Source: Carnegiea gigantea
Taxonomy: Eukaryota; Streptophyta; Magnoliopsida; Caryophyllales; Cactaceae
Reading direction: 5' to 3'
Length of the DNA: 64,000 nucleotides
NCBI GenBank assembly: GCA_029747015.1
Contig: JAKOGI010003095.1
Coordinates: 1-64,000, forward strand
Of the stretch, positions 33,859-46,064 are shown one piece after another. Under the pieces are notes generated by a model. The model saw only the letters and a list, made by a program, of their open reading frames with translations. It ran no database searches and was not told the origin of the DNA. Positions within the stretch are counted from its first letter, which is position 1. The number at the start of each line of letters is the position of its first letter. A program made the position numbers and the translations under genes.

Positions 33859-34830
33859 CATGATCTTACATTTCATTAATGCAAGAACAGAATGCTTAAT
33901 AAATTGAATAGTATAGTCGCATGAATCACAATAGCAACACTACTCCACTTATAGAAAATCACCATGAAGTAATTAAATAAAGGAATGATGTCACCTGGTC
34001 TAGGTGTATCTTCCTTGCTCATTATGAAAATAAACCCAGGTTATATTCTATAAATCCAGAGCCATTCGAAGAAGTAGCCCACCTAATTGCTCGAAAACCA
34101 CTTTGGTACAATGGATTCATACTCAAGGATTGCTATGGAGGTAATTTGGAGCCTAGGATCTTGGCAATAATCATATCTATACCCTGAAAATAAAGGGTCA
34201 CTAATGGGTAAGGAGTTAATGAACAAGAAGAGGCAAAAAAACGAGGTTAGAGATCCCTCAGAAGCTCTTTCGTAATGAAGAGCTAGGGGCTTTTTAGTGT
34301 AGATCTGACAAATTTGAGGGGGTAATCTGCTCACTAGGGGACGGATTTGCTTAGGAAGCATATGATTTTGAGCAGATATGGAAGTCTTGTCCTCCATAAA
34401 TGAGCTAGGATTAGGCACTTGAGCATATCTAGATCCAGATGTTCTGAGATGTATCCCACCATTACACAATGCCGGCATTTTGAAGGTTAGATCATGGTGT
34501 ATGGGAATTAATTGACGCTGAATTTGAAGGTTGATTTGAAAGAGTTCTGTGAACGCTGTACAGATCCATATATGGATGATATTGGTGATATAGAAGGCGA
34601 ATTTAGAGGGGACCAATGTAAGTTCTCCATTAAAGAAAACCTTCTGGGTTGGTGGGAATTCATTGAAGCTGGACAAGTGGAGGGAGGCACAACGAGGGAG
34701 GTCAGGTGGTTTCTTCATAACATAAAGGATCAACTCTCATTAGATGGCCTTTCTCTCTGTAGAGACTTCTCTCTCTTTCGCGCGCTCTCTCTCTCTCTCT
34801 CTCTCTCTCTAGAGACTTCAGTGTATCGCG
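33859..34830 (-). other. Probable 5' region of the LINE
   Basis: Contains a 216-aa minus-strand open frame (34,083-34,733) without any domain I recognise. It lies directly upstream of ORF1 in the LINE direction and may be its 5' untranslated region or an unfamiliar leader frame. A CT microsatellite (34,781-34,811) marks the outer edge. Confidence 0.4.
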
Positions 34831-35279
34831 AATGAAAGTCATATTCAAATAAAAAAAAAAAGTTGTGTAATATGACTTGCTAATGCCTATAAGTAATTTT
34901 TGTTGGCTCTACTTCCTAATAAAATGCAATATAAGTGAAAACCCCATCTAATATCCATATGCGAGAATAAGATAATCTTGTTGCTTAAATTATTCAAGGG
35001 AAGGTAGTTATGGCTCGATAGCCACTTCAGGATGTTTAGTTAGCAGTCCAGGTTGCGCCATCAAACATTGAACTATTTGCTAGACCATCTTGAGTTTGTA
35101 GTTAGGGTTGAAAGGTAATCCTTTAGGCAGAAATTTTAGGATTTATGGTTGAAAAAAAAAAAGGCCAAAATAATGCATTCTTTTATCCTGGTTTGGCTCA
35201 CAAAAACCACCATGTAATTGTGTATGGCTACGAATAATAGCCAGAGATAGTTAATCAACAACTAAAAGGGAATTGCTAA

Positions 35280-36030
35280 TATTTTGTTGGGGCATTTTGC
35301 TGATTTCTTGGGGATAGAAATCACTTGTTATAAACCCTCTCTTAAGGATAGTTTACAAAGCCATTGCTTATCAGCTTCTTACAGAGAAACACTCCTCATG
35401 CGTTGTATAGATGAGAACATTCGAGTGGCGATGTCTATCATTGTGAACAACGAAAGCCCCAGGTCGCATGGCTTTGGCTGTCACTTTTTCTAAAGTACCT
35501 AGGCTAGAATGTCACTGGGTAGGCTATATGTAAAGCAATGAGGGATTTTGTGAGATTAGCAAATGACTTTAACGTATTAATGTTGCTGCTCTCTCCATGG
35601 TTCCAAGGGTACAATATCTTGCTAGCCTCTCTAAGTTAAGGCCTATAGCATGTTGCAACACGACTTATATTTGCATAGCATTAGGCGACCGCTTATATAT
35701 CTTCCGTGATGTTTTGTGGTTAAATTCAATGGCATTAGCTATGACTATTTTGCAAGCAAAAGAAGGATGAGATGGGGAGACCCTATGTCCCCCCTCTTAT
35801 TTGTCTTAATTATAGAGTACTTGGTTAGAGCATTGAAAGTCGCTACTGAACAGTCGGCATTTTGTTTCACCTTGAATGTAAAAGTTACAGTTGTGTAACC
35901 TCAATTTTATAGATAATGGCCTACTTTTTTGCCGTGATGATACTAGGAGTGTCACGTGTATTAGGCTACCTTCTTTCATTTCTGAAGGTGTTCAAGTTCA
36001 GAGCCTAATCTTTATAGGTCTAATATGGTG
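35280..36030 (+). pseudogene. L1-type LINE reverse transcriptase fragment, plus strand
   Basis: Decayed RT core. SPRSHGFGCHFF (near 35,455-35,490) resembles the APGPDGF block, KLRPIACCN-like sequence follows near 35,635-35,660, and then MRWGDPMSPLLFVLIIEYLV (35,770-35,830) resembles RQGDPLSPLLF. The catalytic box region downstream (about 35,900-35,930) reads FIDN instead of F/YADD. No other LINE domains are attached. This is an old, truncated insertion, in opposite orientation to the big LINE. Confidence 0.7.
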
Positions 36031-36188
36031 ATTGCTCGAATTGATGAGGCCACAAAACAATAATTGCTTTGTATTACTGATTTTCAAATTGAGGCTCTCC
36101 TTTTCAAGCAACTGAAGCCCCAGAAATTAAATAAACAAGGCAGTTAGGTTCTTATTAATAAAATCACTACTAGGGTAAGATCCATTAA

Positions 36189-36602
36189 GGCTCCATTTGT
36201 TCCTTAGAAAATTTAGGGGAAAGAAAAGTTGAAGGAAAAAAAATGTGAAGCAAAAAAAAGTAGGGAGAAAGTGAGTTTTTTTCTTATCTCTGTTTGGATT
36301 GAGAAAAAAATACAAGCATTTGAATGAGAAGTTTGCATGTTGATAAAGTACTTGAATTTTCTTGATATCATCTAAGTATCGTGGAGTGGGACGAGGTCGG
36401 GAATTCTGTCAGGAACTTTTCCCAAACTTTCCTCATAATTTTGTGAGGAAAATTTTATCTCTTGTTTCTAATAATTTTTCCACCTAATGTTCATCCATAT
36501 TTTTTTTTTTCTTTGTGATTTTCTCTAAACCAAACCAAAAAAAAAAGTTACTTTCCAAAATTTTTTTCTTTCTACCAAATTTTTCAAGATCCAAACAGAG
36601 CC
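36189..36602. mobile_element. Tourist-like MITE (PIF/Harbinger type), 414 bp
   Basis: Left end GGCTCCATTTGTTC and right end (complement) GGCTCTGTTTGGATC are inverted copies. They are flanked by TAA on both sides (36,186-36,188 and 36,603-36,605), a 3-bp duplication typical of Harbinger-type MITEs. The interior is A/T-rich with more inverted similarity, and no coding. Confidence 0.7.
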
Positions 36603-36669
36603 TAAAGAAGTTGTCTTCTGTAAGGAAAATTAAGCTTGTCAACAATGTAATTATGAGTATGTTCCTGTG

Positions 36670-36840
36670 TTATAAGTACTGTACCATACTGTTTGGTATA
36701 GGCCGAAACATACCGCACTGGTAAAAAAATGGTACAAGCTATTGTCAGGTATTGTACCAATCAAATACCGGTCAATACCACTCTAAACCGTCAAATACCG
36801 AGTGGTATCAGTATTTTTTGTGAAAAACCGCCCGGTAAAC
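36670..36840. repeat. Degenerate palindromic repeat of GTACC/GGTAT motifs
   Basis: Repeated short words such as ACCGGTCAATACC, TACCGAGTGGTATC and GGTATAGGC in both orientations. This kind of self-complementary GGTACC-rich sequence recurs in several plant genomes, but I cannot name a family. Confidence 0.4.
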
Positions 36841-37912
36841 TAAAATTTTAATTTTTTTTTGTAATTTAATTTTTTAAACTTCTTGAGATTCAAAACAGTA
36901 CAAGCCCGATACAACAGCACATAAATTTGATATATGTTGTTTCAGTAAAAAAAAGGGCACGATGACCTGTACAATATTTATAACTCTGGTATGTTCCCAT
37001 GTTGGCGACAAATTTTCATACTTCTCAAGACTATCCTTGAGAAGGTCAACAAGGTTTCTAGGGCTTTTTAGCGGAATTTTGATTAACATAGGAAGCAAGC
37101 CTTGATTGGCTGGAGCACTTTATGCTTACAAATTGTTGACAAAGCTGATTGTCTTTTGAATCAAATGGATTCACCATTACTATTAACAAAAGGATATTTT
37201 CTAGTGGTGTAAACCAATAGCAAAGCTAGCTAGCATTGGATAAAAATCTTAAAACTAAGAGATAGAATTCTTGGTGCTTATGCAATATGCAATAACAGAT
37301 GGCTACACACAGTAATTGACCTCTATGCAACCATATCTAGGCATGACCTTGTCAGAGATAGAAGAACCCATCGTTGAATGGCACAAAGTTGTGCGGCGTA
37401 CGCATAGAAGACTAAGATGTGCTTTCATTGTCTAGATCTTGATGCATCAAAAGCCGAGGACTAAGGATATAATTCATAAAATGGGCATTGTTTCGTGATC
37501 AAGCTTGTGCTCTCTGCCATTAGAAAAAATGAGTCACAAGTTCACTTGTTCTTTGGATGTGAACTCACAATTTGCAAAGTAAGTTCTTACCCAAATTTTA
37601 TAAATACACGTAGGTGACTTGACTTGGGGTGCTTGGTAGAGGAATACCTTACAGGTTAAGGGCAACAGAAAGACCAAACGTATAATAGCCTGAATCTGAG
37701 ACATGTTAATTACCTTAGTTAATTTAAATTTAACAAAGTGACCACCGCATTTCGATTCAGCATTTACTTGTAACACTTATGTGATTGTAGGTTAAGACGA
37801 CGACCAAGTGCCGCGAACTAAGATTTAATCATACTTCGTATAAAACCACTAAGAACAATATAAATAAGTATGATTAGCTTATTTATAAAAGTGGGTAATA
37901 TAATCTTTCATG
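36841..37912. other. Intergenic sequence, no gene seen
   Basis: AT-rich sequence with only short unsupported frames. I see no transposon domains. Confidence 0.5.
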
Positions 37913-37925
37913 GAACACACACACA

Positions 37926-37967
<42 letters not shown>

Positions 37968-38216
37968 TATACATATACATATACATACACATATGTATAT
38001 ACATACACATACACACACACACACACCCACACACACACCCACATATATATACACATACACATACACATATACATATACATATACATACATATATACATAT
38101 ATGTATGTATATGTATGTATGTATGTATGTATGTGTGTGTCTATATATATATATGTGTGTGCGTGTGTGTGCATGTGTGTGTGTGTTTATACATACATAC
38201 ATACCTACATACAAAC

Positions 38217-38288
<72 letters not shown>

Positions 38289-38378
38289 GTATGTATGTAT
38301 GTATATATAAATATATATATGTATGTATATATATATATGTGTGTGTGTGTGTGCGCGCGCGCGCGCGCGTGTGTGTAA
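37913..38378. repeat. Large compound dinucleotide microsatellite
   Basis: About 465 bp of CA, TACA, TA, TATG, TG and CG dinucleotide tracts. The left half is CA-rich and the right half TG-rich on the same strand, so the block is roughly self-complementary. All long frames over it (Thr-His or Cys-Val repeats) are translation artefacts. Confidence 0.95.
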
Positions 38379-39265
38379 TGCAGAGCAAGCCATGAAGATC
38401 ATTTTTTTCCTCCAAGCTAAAACCATGGTTCGAATAGGAACAATGAAGACCTTTCGAAGTAGGACTCAAAGTCATGAACCTCCAAGGTCATTATTGATTT
38501 AAGGCCTTTGAGATCACAAGTAATCTAGAAAAAGGGTGGTTCGATAAATTGTTAGCCTTAAATAAGGAGATTAGACATTTCTTCTTTATTGCCACTCATT
38601 CTATTAATTTTTAGGTTCTATAACAAATGTATCTAATGAATTCTATCTCATCTTTGAATCGGCAAACAGGCTCCATTTGGATAAGACAATGATGCCGCCA
38701 AGATGATACAGGTGCTGACAAACCTAGCTCAGCATTTAATTCTATTAGACCACCTTAGTTGCACACTATTTAGGGTTTTATTGGTTTTTCCTTGTAATTT
38801 ATTGGCTAGTACCTAGCTTAGAGAAGAGGACATCAATGTTATATAATGGCTAGGATCCCTTCTAATTTTCTCCGACTTAAATGATGAATTGTAATAGCTT
38901 TTTGGTTAGCTATCTCCTTAAAAATCTCAATTATCTTCATATCTCTAAGTAGAGTGTTGAGATTGAGTCTAATCATTAAATCAATCTTGGGTTCTTAGAA
39001 AGAGATTGATTAGCGGGTTGTAAATTTACTCTTGGTAGTGGCTTAACCTTTAGCCTAGATATATCTCTTGATTATTGTTGTTACTAGCTTACTCAAAAAA
39101 ATTCACAAAAAATCTCTCTTGCTTGATGGTTGACCTTAGTTTGGGATGGTGATCTTGGTGGATTATCATTGTTATTTTAGGGGTTTGTGAGCATTTGGTT
39201 GATATTCTTCAAGCTCTTGCATTTTCTTTCTCATTCTCAAACCTATATTTGGTGAAAGGAAATAA
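38379..39265. other. Spacer between two microsatellites
   Basis: No coding block. The last 60-80 bases (about 39,210-39,290) are similar to 59,829-59,905 beyond the right end of the retroelement array. Confidence 0.5.
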
Positions 39266-39268
39266 GCA

Positions 39269-39326
39269 ATGGATATATATATATATATATATATAAACAT
39301 CTATATACATATATATGTTTACACAC

Positions 39327-39364
<38 letters not shown>

Positions 39365-39442
39365 ACACACACAACACAACAAATATAATATATGTATGTA
39401 TGTATGTGTGTGTGTGTGTGGTGTGTGTATATATATATATGT

Positions 39443-39486
<44 letters not shown>

Positions 39487-39503
39487 TATAGATATATATA
39501 TAT

Positions 39504-39560
<57 letters not shown>
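39269..39560. repeat. Compound TA/CA/TG microsatellite abutting the array
   Basis: TA, AC, TATG, TG, TA and CA tracts in succession, ending directly before the first array module. Confidence 0.95.
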
Positions 39561-39566
<6 letters not shown>

Positions 39567-39576
39567 GTTGTTATAT

Positions 39577-40739
39577 TGTTAGCTTCCTTAAACTTAAAAT
39601 ATATTTTATTAATATGTTTCGATGAAAGACAAAACTGAGTTAGTCTATTAGTATATTTATAATGTTATATTTGGACCTACCTTAGTGTTTCTATTATTTA
39701 AATGTGTAATGATTATAAGTAGATGTGGACATGATTGATTTTATTTTGGAGATAGTTTAGTATTCTAATTTGAATATGTGATCTTTGTGTTCAAATTTAA
39801 ATGCTAAATCTTGAGATAATATTATAATTTTTTATATGTCAGTATCTTTGAAAATGTCAAGATTTGCCTAATTATGATAATATCTCTTGAGCTTATATTT
39901 TGAAAGATTGTGCTGCTAAAAATCAGCTCCAAGATAATCCTCTTGGCGAGATCTTTAGCTCAAAATAAGGCAAGTAGCCGTTGGAATCAAGGTGTAAACA
40001 TTGAGCAAAGCTGCAGATTTGAAAGGCTTGAATTTCTATTTCAACAACATGAATAGAAATCAAAATTTGAATTCTTATCAAATCGACAGTGATGTTATCT
40101 TTGCATGATTTACTTCCTATTTGAAGAAATTTTGATTTTCAAATTTATGAATTTTAATTTGCTTAATTACCTTTAGAAGGTGATCAGGATTAATATTACA
40201 TCATGTATATCTTATGCTATTGAGTCATGTAATTATCTTTATACATAAATGATATATTGTCTATGATCTCAATATGTCTGTCCATAATGTTATGCTCCCT
40301 AGAATTTACATAAATGATATTGCTTCTTTCATAAGGGAGAATTATATTACTTAAAATCTTGATTTCTTCTTAAAGGGGGAGAATTGTTGTATTGATGTTT
40401 TTATATGTTGATCCCTTGCCATGCGCATGAGAATATCAAGTCAATGCATGCATGTCAGGATATTTGATCTAAATGTTAGTTTTTAACCCCTTATATTTTT
40501 TATGAGTGCCATAGATTGGCGGGGAGCATCTTTATATGTCATTGATATGTTAAGAGGTAGCTATATGTGTTTCCCATAATTTTTTATGCGCTTTGATTTT
40601 TCTTTCTCCTTCTTGTGTTATCTTTTTTATGAAATACAAAAAGGGGGAGAAGTATTTGGAAAGCTTGTGCAGTGTATCATTCAAAATATATTGATATGTT
40701 ATTTCTATTAGTTTTGTCTTTCATAAAAAAAGGGGAGAT
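39577..40739 (+). mobile_element. Short chimeric module X0
   Basis: The first roughly 430 bp match the LTR head. The sequence then passes into the element's 3' internal region and ends at the purine tract before the next LTR. It lacks the TATA region and PBS. Left of 40,402 it is diverged from the other modules. Confidence 0.75.
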
Positions 40740-41773
40740 TGTTAGCTTCCTTAAGTTTCAAATATATTTTATTATATGTTTTGATGAAAGACAAAAGTGA
40801 GTTAGTCTATTTCTGTATTTATCATGTTACATTTAGACCTACCTTAGTGTTTGTACTATTTAAATATGTTATGATAATAAGTAGATGTTAACATAATTGA
40901 TTTATCTTGGAGATAGTTTAGTATTCAGATTTGAATATGTGATCTTTATGTTCAAATTTGAATACTAAATCTTGAGATGATATTATGATTCTTGATATGT
41001 CAATATCTTTAAAAATGTCAAGATTTACCTGATTATGATAATATCTCTTGAGCTTATATTTTGAAAGATTGTGCTGCTAAAAATCAGCTCCTAGATAATC
41101 CTCTTGGCAAGATCTTTAGCTGAAAATAAGGCAAGTAGCCATTGGAAATCAAGGGGAAAACATTGAGCAAAGCTGCAGATTTCAAGGGCTTGAAATCTGT
41201 AACTTTAAGGCCTTGAAATGATATTGAGGATCAACCTTCATTTTTTGACACAACGGTCACCTTCTTAATAACCTTTCAACCTCGCCAACATCATTGCCTA
41301 TAAATAGGGAGGCATTTGAAGCTAAAGATGATAGGAGAAAGAGAGCGACACTTACAAATCAAGAAGAAGTTGTATCAAGTATTGACATATCTATTGTGTT
41401 TATTTATTCCTTGTTATAAAGGGAACCTTGTTATCTTACTTTGTTTTAGGTTGCGTTAATTAGTAGGAGGGCCAACTATTCAAGTATAATTTAGAAACAA
41501 TGCATATGTTGGGACACCTAGAGTTGTAGGATCAATTGATTGGTTGTACGATTAGTGAATCGTGTGTAATCAACTGACGTAATAAAAGAAAAATATTCAA
41601 AATCCCATTGGCGAGAGGCGCTCGCGGTTAGAGAAATAGGCGTGGTCGAATCTCTATAAATAGCGTGTCTTGTCCACATTTACTTTCCGCATTTCTATTT
41701 GATTATTTTGTGACTTTGATCACTACCATATTCAACCCTTTAGAGTGATTTAACTAGCCAAATTGGGCCAACA
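40740..41773 (+). repeat. LTR of gag-only unit 1 (1,034 bp)
   Basis: Begins TGTTAGCTTCC and ends GGCCAACA (TG...CA), followed by the PBS. It contains two TATA-like words TATAAATAG (41,299-41,307 and 41,655-41,663). Confidence 0.85.
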
Positions 41774-41775
41774 AT

Positions 41776-41785
41776 TGGTATCAGA
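41776..41785 (+). promoter_or_regulatory. Primer-binding site, unit 1
   Basis: TGGTATCAGA two bases after the LTR end, tRNA-Met type. The next bases are CT rather than the GC of the usual TGGTATCAGAGC. The gag-like ATG follows at 41,788. Confidence 0.85.
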
Positions 41786-41787
41786 CT

Positions 41788-42923
41788 ATGAGCCACTGTT
41801 TTAAGACTTGGTCATCTGTAGCTCAATTTATTGCTAGTTTATTAAATCCTTCTATCAATTGTCCTCCAATATTTGATGGAACTATTTTTTCCCTTTGTAA
41901 CTGTCGGATGAAATCACTTATTAGATCCATCGATTTTGATTTTTGGGACATCATTTCGAATGGTCCTTTTGTATCAAATTAGACAGGAGATGATGGAGTA
42001 CTATATCAAGCCAAAGAGTCACTACACTTAAGATGACAACGAGATGCTTAAGAAAAATTATAGAGTTTAATATGTTTTGCAATGTACACTAAGTGATAAA
42101 ATATTTAACCATGTTTGCTATTGTGAGACATCTAAAGATCTTTGGAGAAAACTCACATTACTATACAAAGAAATAAGCCATGAAAATCTCAATTCGTTAA
42201 GAAGGGACAATATACTTGGCAACTTGAATGAGAAAAAGAGATTACTCATTTTTGTCTAATGGCAAATGAAGAAGTTAAAGATCAGGATGCAAGTGAGAAT
42301 GATGATGATGATGCTTGCACAAGTGATGATGAAGAAGCTTAGGAAATGGAATATCATATTCCGGGTAAGATATATGAGCTTCGTCACAATTATTCTAAAC
42401 GTAAGTTCATAAAAGTCTTACTTTATTATATTAAACGTTAAGAAAGACACATTTTTAAAATGAAAGATTCGAAGAAAAAAAAACTTTGAATTTTAAAAAT
42501 CAAATGATTTAGTATCTAATGATTTAAAAAGTTTTCAAGAGGAAGTTATCCTTCTTGAGGAAGAAAAAGATGAGCTCCAACTGAAGTGTGCTGATCTTGA
42601 AAAAAATTGTCTTAAATTTTTCAAAAGGAGAAGAGAATTTAATTAAAATTCTTGACAAACAAAAAGCGTTATTTAACAAAGAAGGAATAGGTTTTAGTCT
42701 GTTCAATAAAAAGAAGTATTATAAAAATATCTTTGTTAAATCGACTTACTACAAAAGTAAAACTTCTATTACTTGCAATTATTGTTGCAAAATAGGACAT
42801 ATTTCAACTTATTGTCCTATTAAAAGAAATGGTCCTAGTAGCACACAAATTTGGACACCAAAAGTAACAAAGTCATCCATTGTGGTGAATACTTACTATG
42901 ACAGACTCGAATTTTCCAAATGA
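41788..42923 (+). pseudogene. Gag-like region of unit 1 (broken)
   Basis: Pieces of copia gag: CPPIFDGTIFSLCNCRMKS, TLSDKIFNHVCYCETSKDLW, an Asp/Glu-rich acidic stretch, a Lys/Glu-rich coiled-coil-like stretch, and a CCHC knuckle CNYCCKIGHISTYC (about 42,774-42,815) followed by IWTPK. Several stops interrupt it (near 41,980, 42,258, 42,340 and 42,439), so no full protein can be made. Confidence 0.8.
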
Positions 42924-43881
42924 GTTGTGAGAAAGGTATAAGTTTGTTTTATAGGACATTTAGCATCCGCATGAGAATAAAACATAAAATTGCAAAATTG
43001 AATGTTTGAGAAATGTTGAAGTACTCATGGAAATTGCTTTATGGTCTAAGGAGAATGAAATAATGGGTAATCAATTCAGTGCTCAGATGTCAAGACCTTG
43101 AAATACAGCTCACGGCCTTGAACTATATGCAGAAATTGGAAATTTTTGGTATGACTGAATCAAAGGCTTAAATTTCTATTTCAGCAACAAGAATAGAAAT
43201 CAAAAATTGAATTCTTATCAAATGCAAGGTGATATTATCTTTGCATGATTTGCATCCTATTTGAGAAATTTTCATTTTCAAATTTTTGAATTATAATTTT
43301 CTTAATTATCTTTAAAAGGTGGTCATGATTAATATTACATCATATATATCTTATGCTATTATGTCATATAATTATCTTTATACATAAATAATATATCGTC
43401 TGTGATATCAATATATTTGTCCATAATGTTATGCTCCCCAGCATTTACATAAATGATATTGCTTCTTTCTATAAGGGCGAATTATATTACTTGACATCTT
43501 TATATATTCTTGAAGGGGGAGAATTGTTGTATTAATGCTCTTATATGTTGATCTCTTACAATGCTCACAAGAATACCATGTCAATGCATGCATGTTAGGA
43601 TATTTGATCTAAATGTTAATGTTTAATCCCTTATATTTTTTACGAGCACCATAGATTGAGGGTAAACATGTATATATGTCATCGATTTATTAAGGGGAAC
43701 TCTATGTGTTTGCTATAATTTTTTATATGCTTCAATTTTTCTTTCTTCTTCTTGTGCGGTCTTTTTTTTATGAAATACAAAAAGGGGGATAAGTTTTTGG
43801 AAAGCTTTCGCGGTGTGTCATTGAAAATTATATTGATATGTTATTTCTATCAGTTTTATTGTTCATAAAAAAGGGAGAGAT

Positions 43882-45016
43882 TGTTAGCTTCCTTAAGCTT
43901 ATAATATATTTTATTAATATGTTTTGATGAAAGACAAAACTGAATTAGTCTATTTGTATATTTATCATGTTATGTTTGGACCTACCTTAGTGTTTGTATT
44001 ATTTAAATATGTTATGATCATAAGTAAATGTTGACATGATTGACTTTATCCTGGTGATAGTTTAGTAGTCAAATTTGTATATGTGATTTTTATGTTCACA
44101 TTTGAATAGTAAATTTTGAGATAATATTATGATTTCTTATATGTCAATATCTTTGAAAATGTTAAGATTTGCATAATTATGACAATATCTCTTGAGCTTA
44201 TATTTTGAAAGATTGTGCTGCTAAAAATCAGCTCCTAGATAATCCTTTCGGTATGATTTTCAGCTCAAAATAAGGCAAGTAGCCATGGGAACAAATTTGA
44301 AGGGCTTGAATTTCTATTTCAACAACATGAACAGAAATTAAAATTTGAATTCTCACCAAATGGAAGGTGATGTTATCTTCGCATGATTTACTTCCTATTT
44401 GAGAAATTTTGATTTTCAAATTTTTGAATTTTAATTTGCTTAATTATCTTGAGAAGGTGATCATGATTAATATTACGTCATATATATCTTATGCTATTGT
44501 ATCAGGTAATTATCTTTATACATAAATGATATATTGTCTATGATCTCAATATGTTTGTCCATAATGCTATGCTCCTTAGAATTTACATAAATGATATTGC
44601 TTCTTTCTATAAAGGAGAATTATATTACTTGAAATCTTGATTTATTCTTGAAGGGGGAGAATTATTGTATTAATGCTCTATATGTTGATCCCTTGCCATG
44701 CGCATGAGAATATCAAGTCAATGCATGCATGTCAGGATATTTGATCTAAATGTTAGTTTTTAACCCCTTATATTTTTTATGAGTGCCATAGATTGGCGGG
44801 GAGCATCTTTATATGTCATTGATATGTTAAGAGGTAGCTATATGTGTTTCCCATAATTTTTTATGCGCTTTGATTTTTCTTTCTCCTTCTTGTGTTATCT
44901 TTTTTATGAAATACAAAAAGGGGGAGAAGTATTTGGAAAGCTTTTGCAGTGTATCATTCAAAATATATTGATATGTTATTTCTATTAGTTTTGTCTTTCA
45001 TAAAAAAAGGGGAGAT
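43882..45016 (+). mobile_element. Short chimeric module X1
   Basis: LTR head joined to the 3' internal part, 1,135 bp. The switch falls where both parents share an AGGGCTTGAA-like word. It has no PBS, gag or TATA word. Confidence 0.8.
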
Positions 45017-46050
45017 TGTTAGCTTCCTTAAGTTTCAAATATATTTTATTATATGTTTTGATGAAAGACAAAAGTGAGTTAGTCTATTTCTGTATTTATC
45101 ATGTTACATTTAGACCTACCTTAGTGTTTGTACTATTTAAATATGTTATGATAATAAGTAGATGTTAACATAATTGATTTATCTTGGAGATAGTTTAGTA
45201 TTCAGATTTGAATATGTGATCTTTATGTTCAAATTTGAATACTAAATCTTGAGATGATATTATGATTCTTGATATGTCAATATCTTTAAAAATGTCAAGA
45301 TTTACCTGATTATGATAATATCTCTTGAGCTTATATTTTGAAAGATTGTGCTGCTAAAAATCAGCTCCTAGATAATCCTCTTGGCAAGATCTTTAGCTGA
45401 AAATAAGGCAAGTAGCCATTGGAAATCAAGGGGAAAACATTGAGCAAAGCTGCAGATTTCAAGGGCTTGAAATCTATAACTTTAAGGCCTTGAAATGATA
45501 TTGAGGATCAACCTTCATTTTTTGATACAACGGTCACCTTCTTAATAACCTTTCAACCTCGCCAACATCATTGCCTATAAATAGGGAGGCATTTGAAGCT
45601 AAAGATGATAGGAGAAAGAGAGCGACACTTGCAAATCAAGAAGAAGTTGTATCAAGTATTGACATATCTATTGTGTTTATTTATTCCTTGTTATAAAGGG
45701 AACCTTGTTATCTTACTTTGTTTTAGGTTGCGTTAATTAGTAGGAGGGCCAACTATTCAAGTATAATTTAGAAACAATGCATATGTTGGGACACCTAGAG
45801 TTGTAGGATCAATTGATTGGTTGTACGATTAGTGAATCGTGTGTAATCAACTGACGTAATAAAAGAAAAATATTCAAAATCCCATTGGCGAGAGGCGCTC
45901 GCGGTTAGAGAAATAGGCGTGGTCGAATCTCTATAAATAGCGTGTCTTGTCCACATTTACTTTCCGCATTTCTATTTGATTATTTTGTGACTTTGATCAC
46001 TACCATATTCAACCCTTTAGAGTGATTTAACTAGCCAAATTGGGCCAACA
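45017..46050 (+). repeat. LTR of gag-only unit 2 (1,034 bp)
   Basis: Same length and ends as the unit 1 LTR; I see three substitutions relative to it (near 45,476, 45,525 and 45,631). Confidence 0.85.
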
Positions 46051-46064
46051 ATTGGTATCAGACT

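Larger units (their letters stand above)
22228..34830 (-). mobile_element. L1-type LINE, near full-length but inactive, split by a copia insertion
   Basis: Reading leftward: possible 5' region (about 34,830-33,880), ORF1 (33,858 down to 27,736, interrupted at about 32,760-28,197 by a copia element), a 1.45-kb spacer, then ORF2 (26,278-22,324) and a 3' tail near the TA microsatellite. The ORF1 pieces on both sides of the copia fit in order and direction, so the two LINE halves belong together. Multiple stops and frameshifts show it cannot mobilise itself. The 5' limit is uncertain; a CT microsatellite with a duplicated AGAGACTTC lies at about 34,760-34,820. Confidence 0.82.

Noticed and set aside
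34083..34733. Minus-strand 216-aa open frame as a host gene
   Set aside because: It lies directly upstream of LINE ORF1 in the same direction and shows no known domain; more likely LINE leader sequence.
37870..38475. Several long open frames on both strands across the microsatellite (up to 182 aa)
   Set aside because: They are translations of CA/TG/TA dinucleotide repeats without any protein-like composition.
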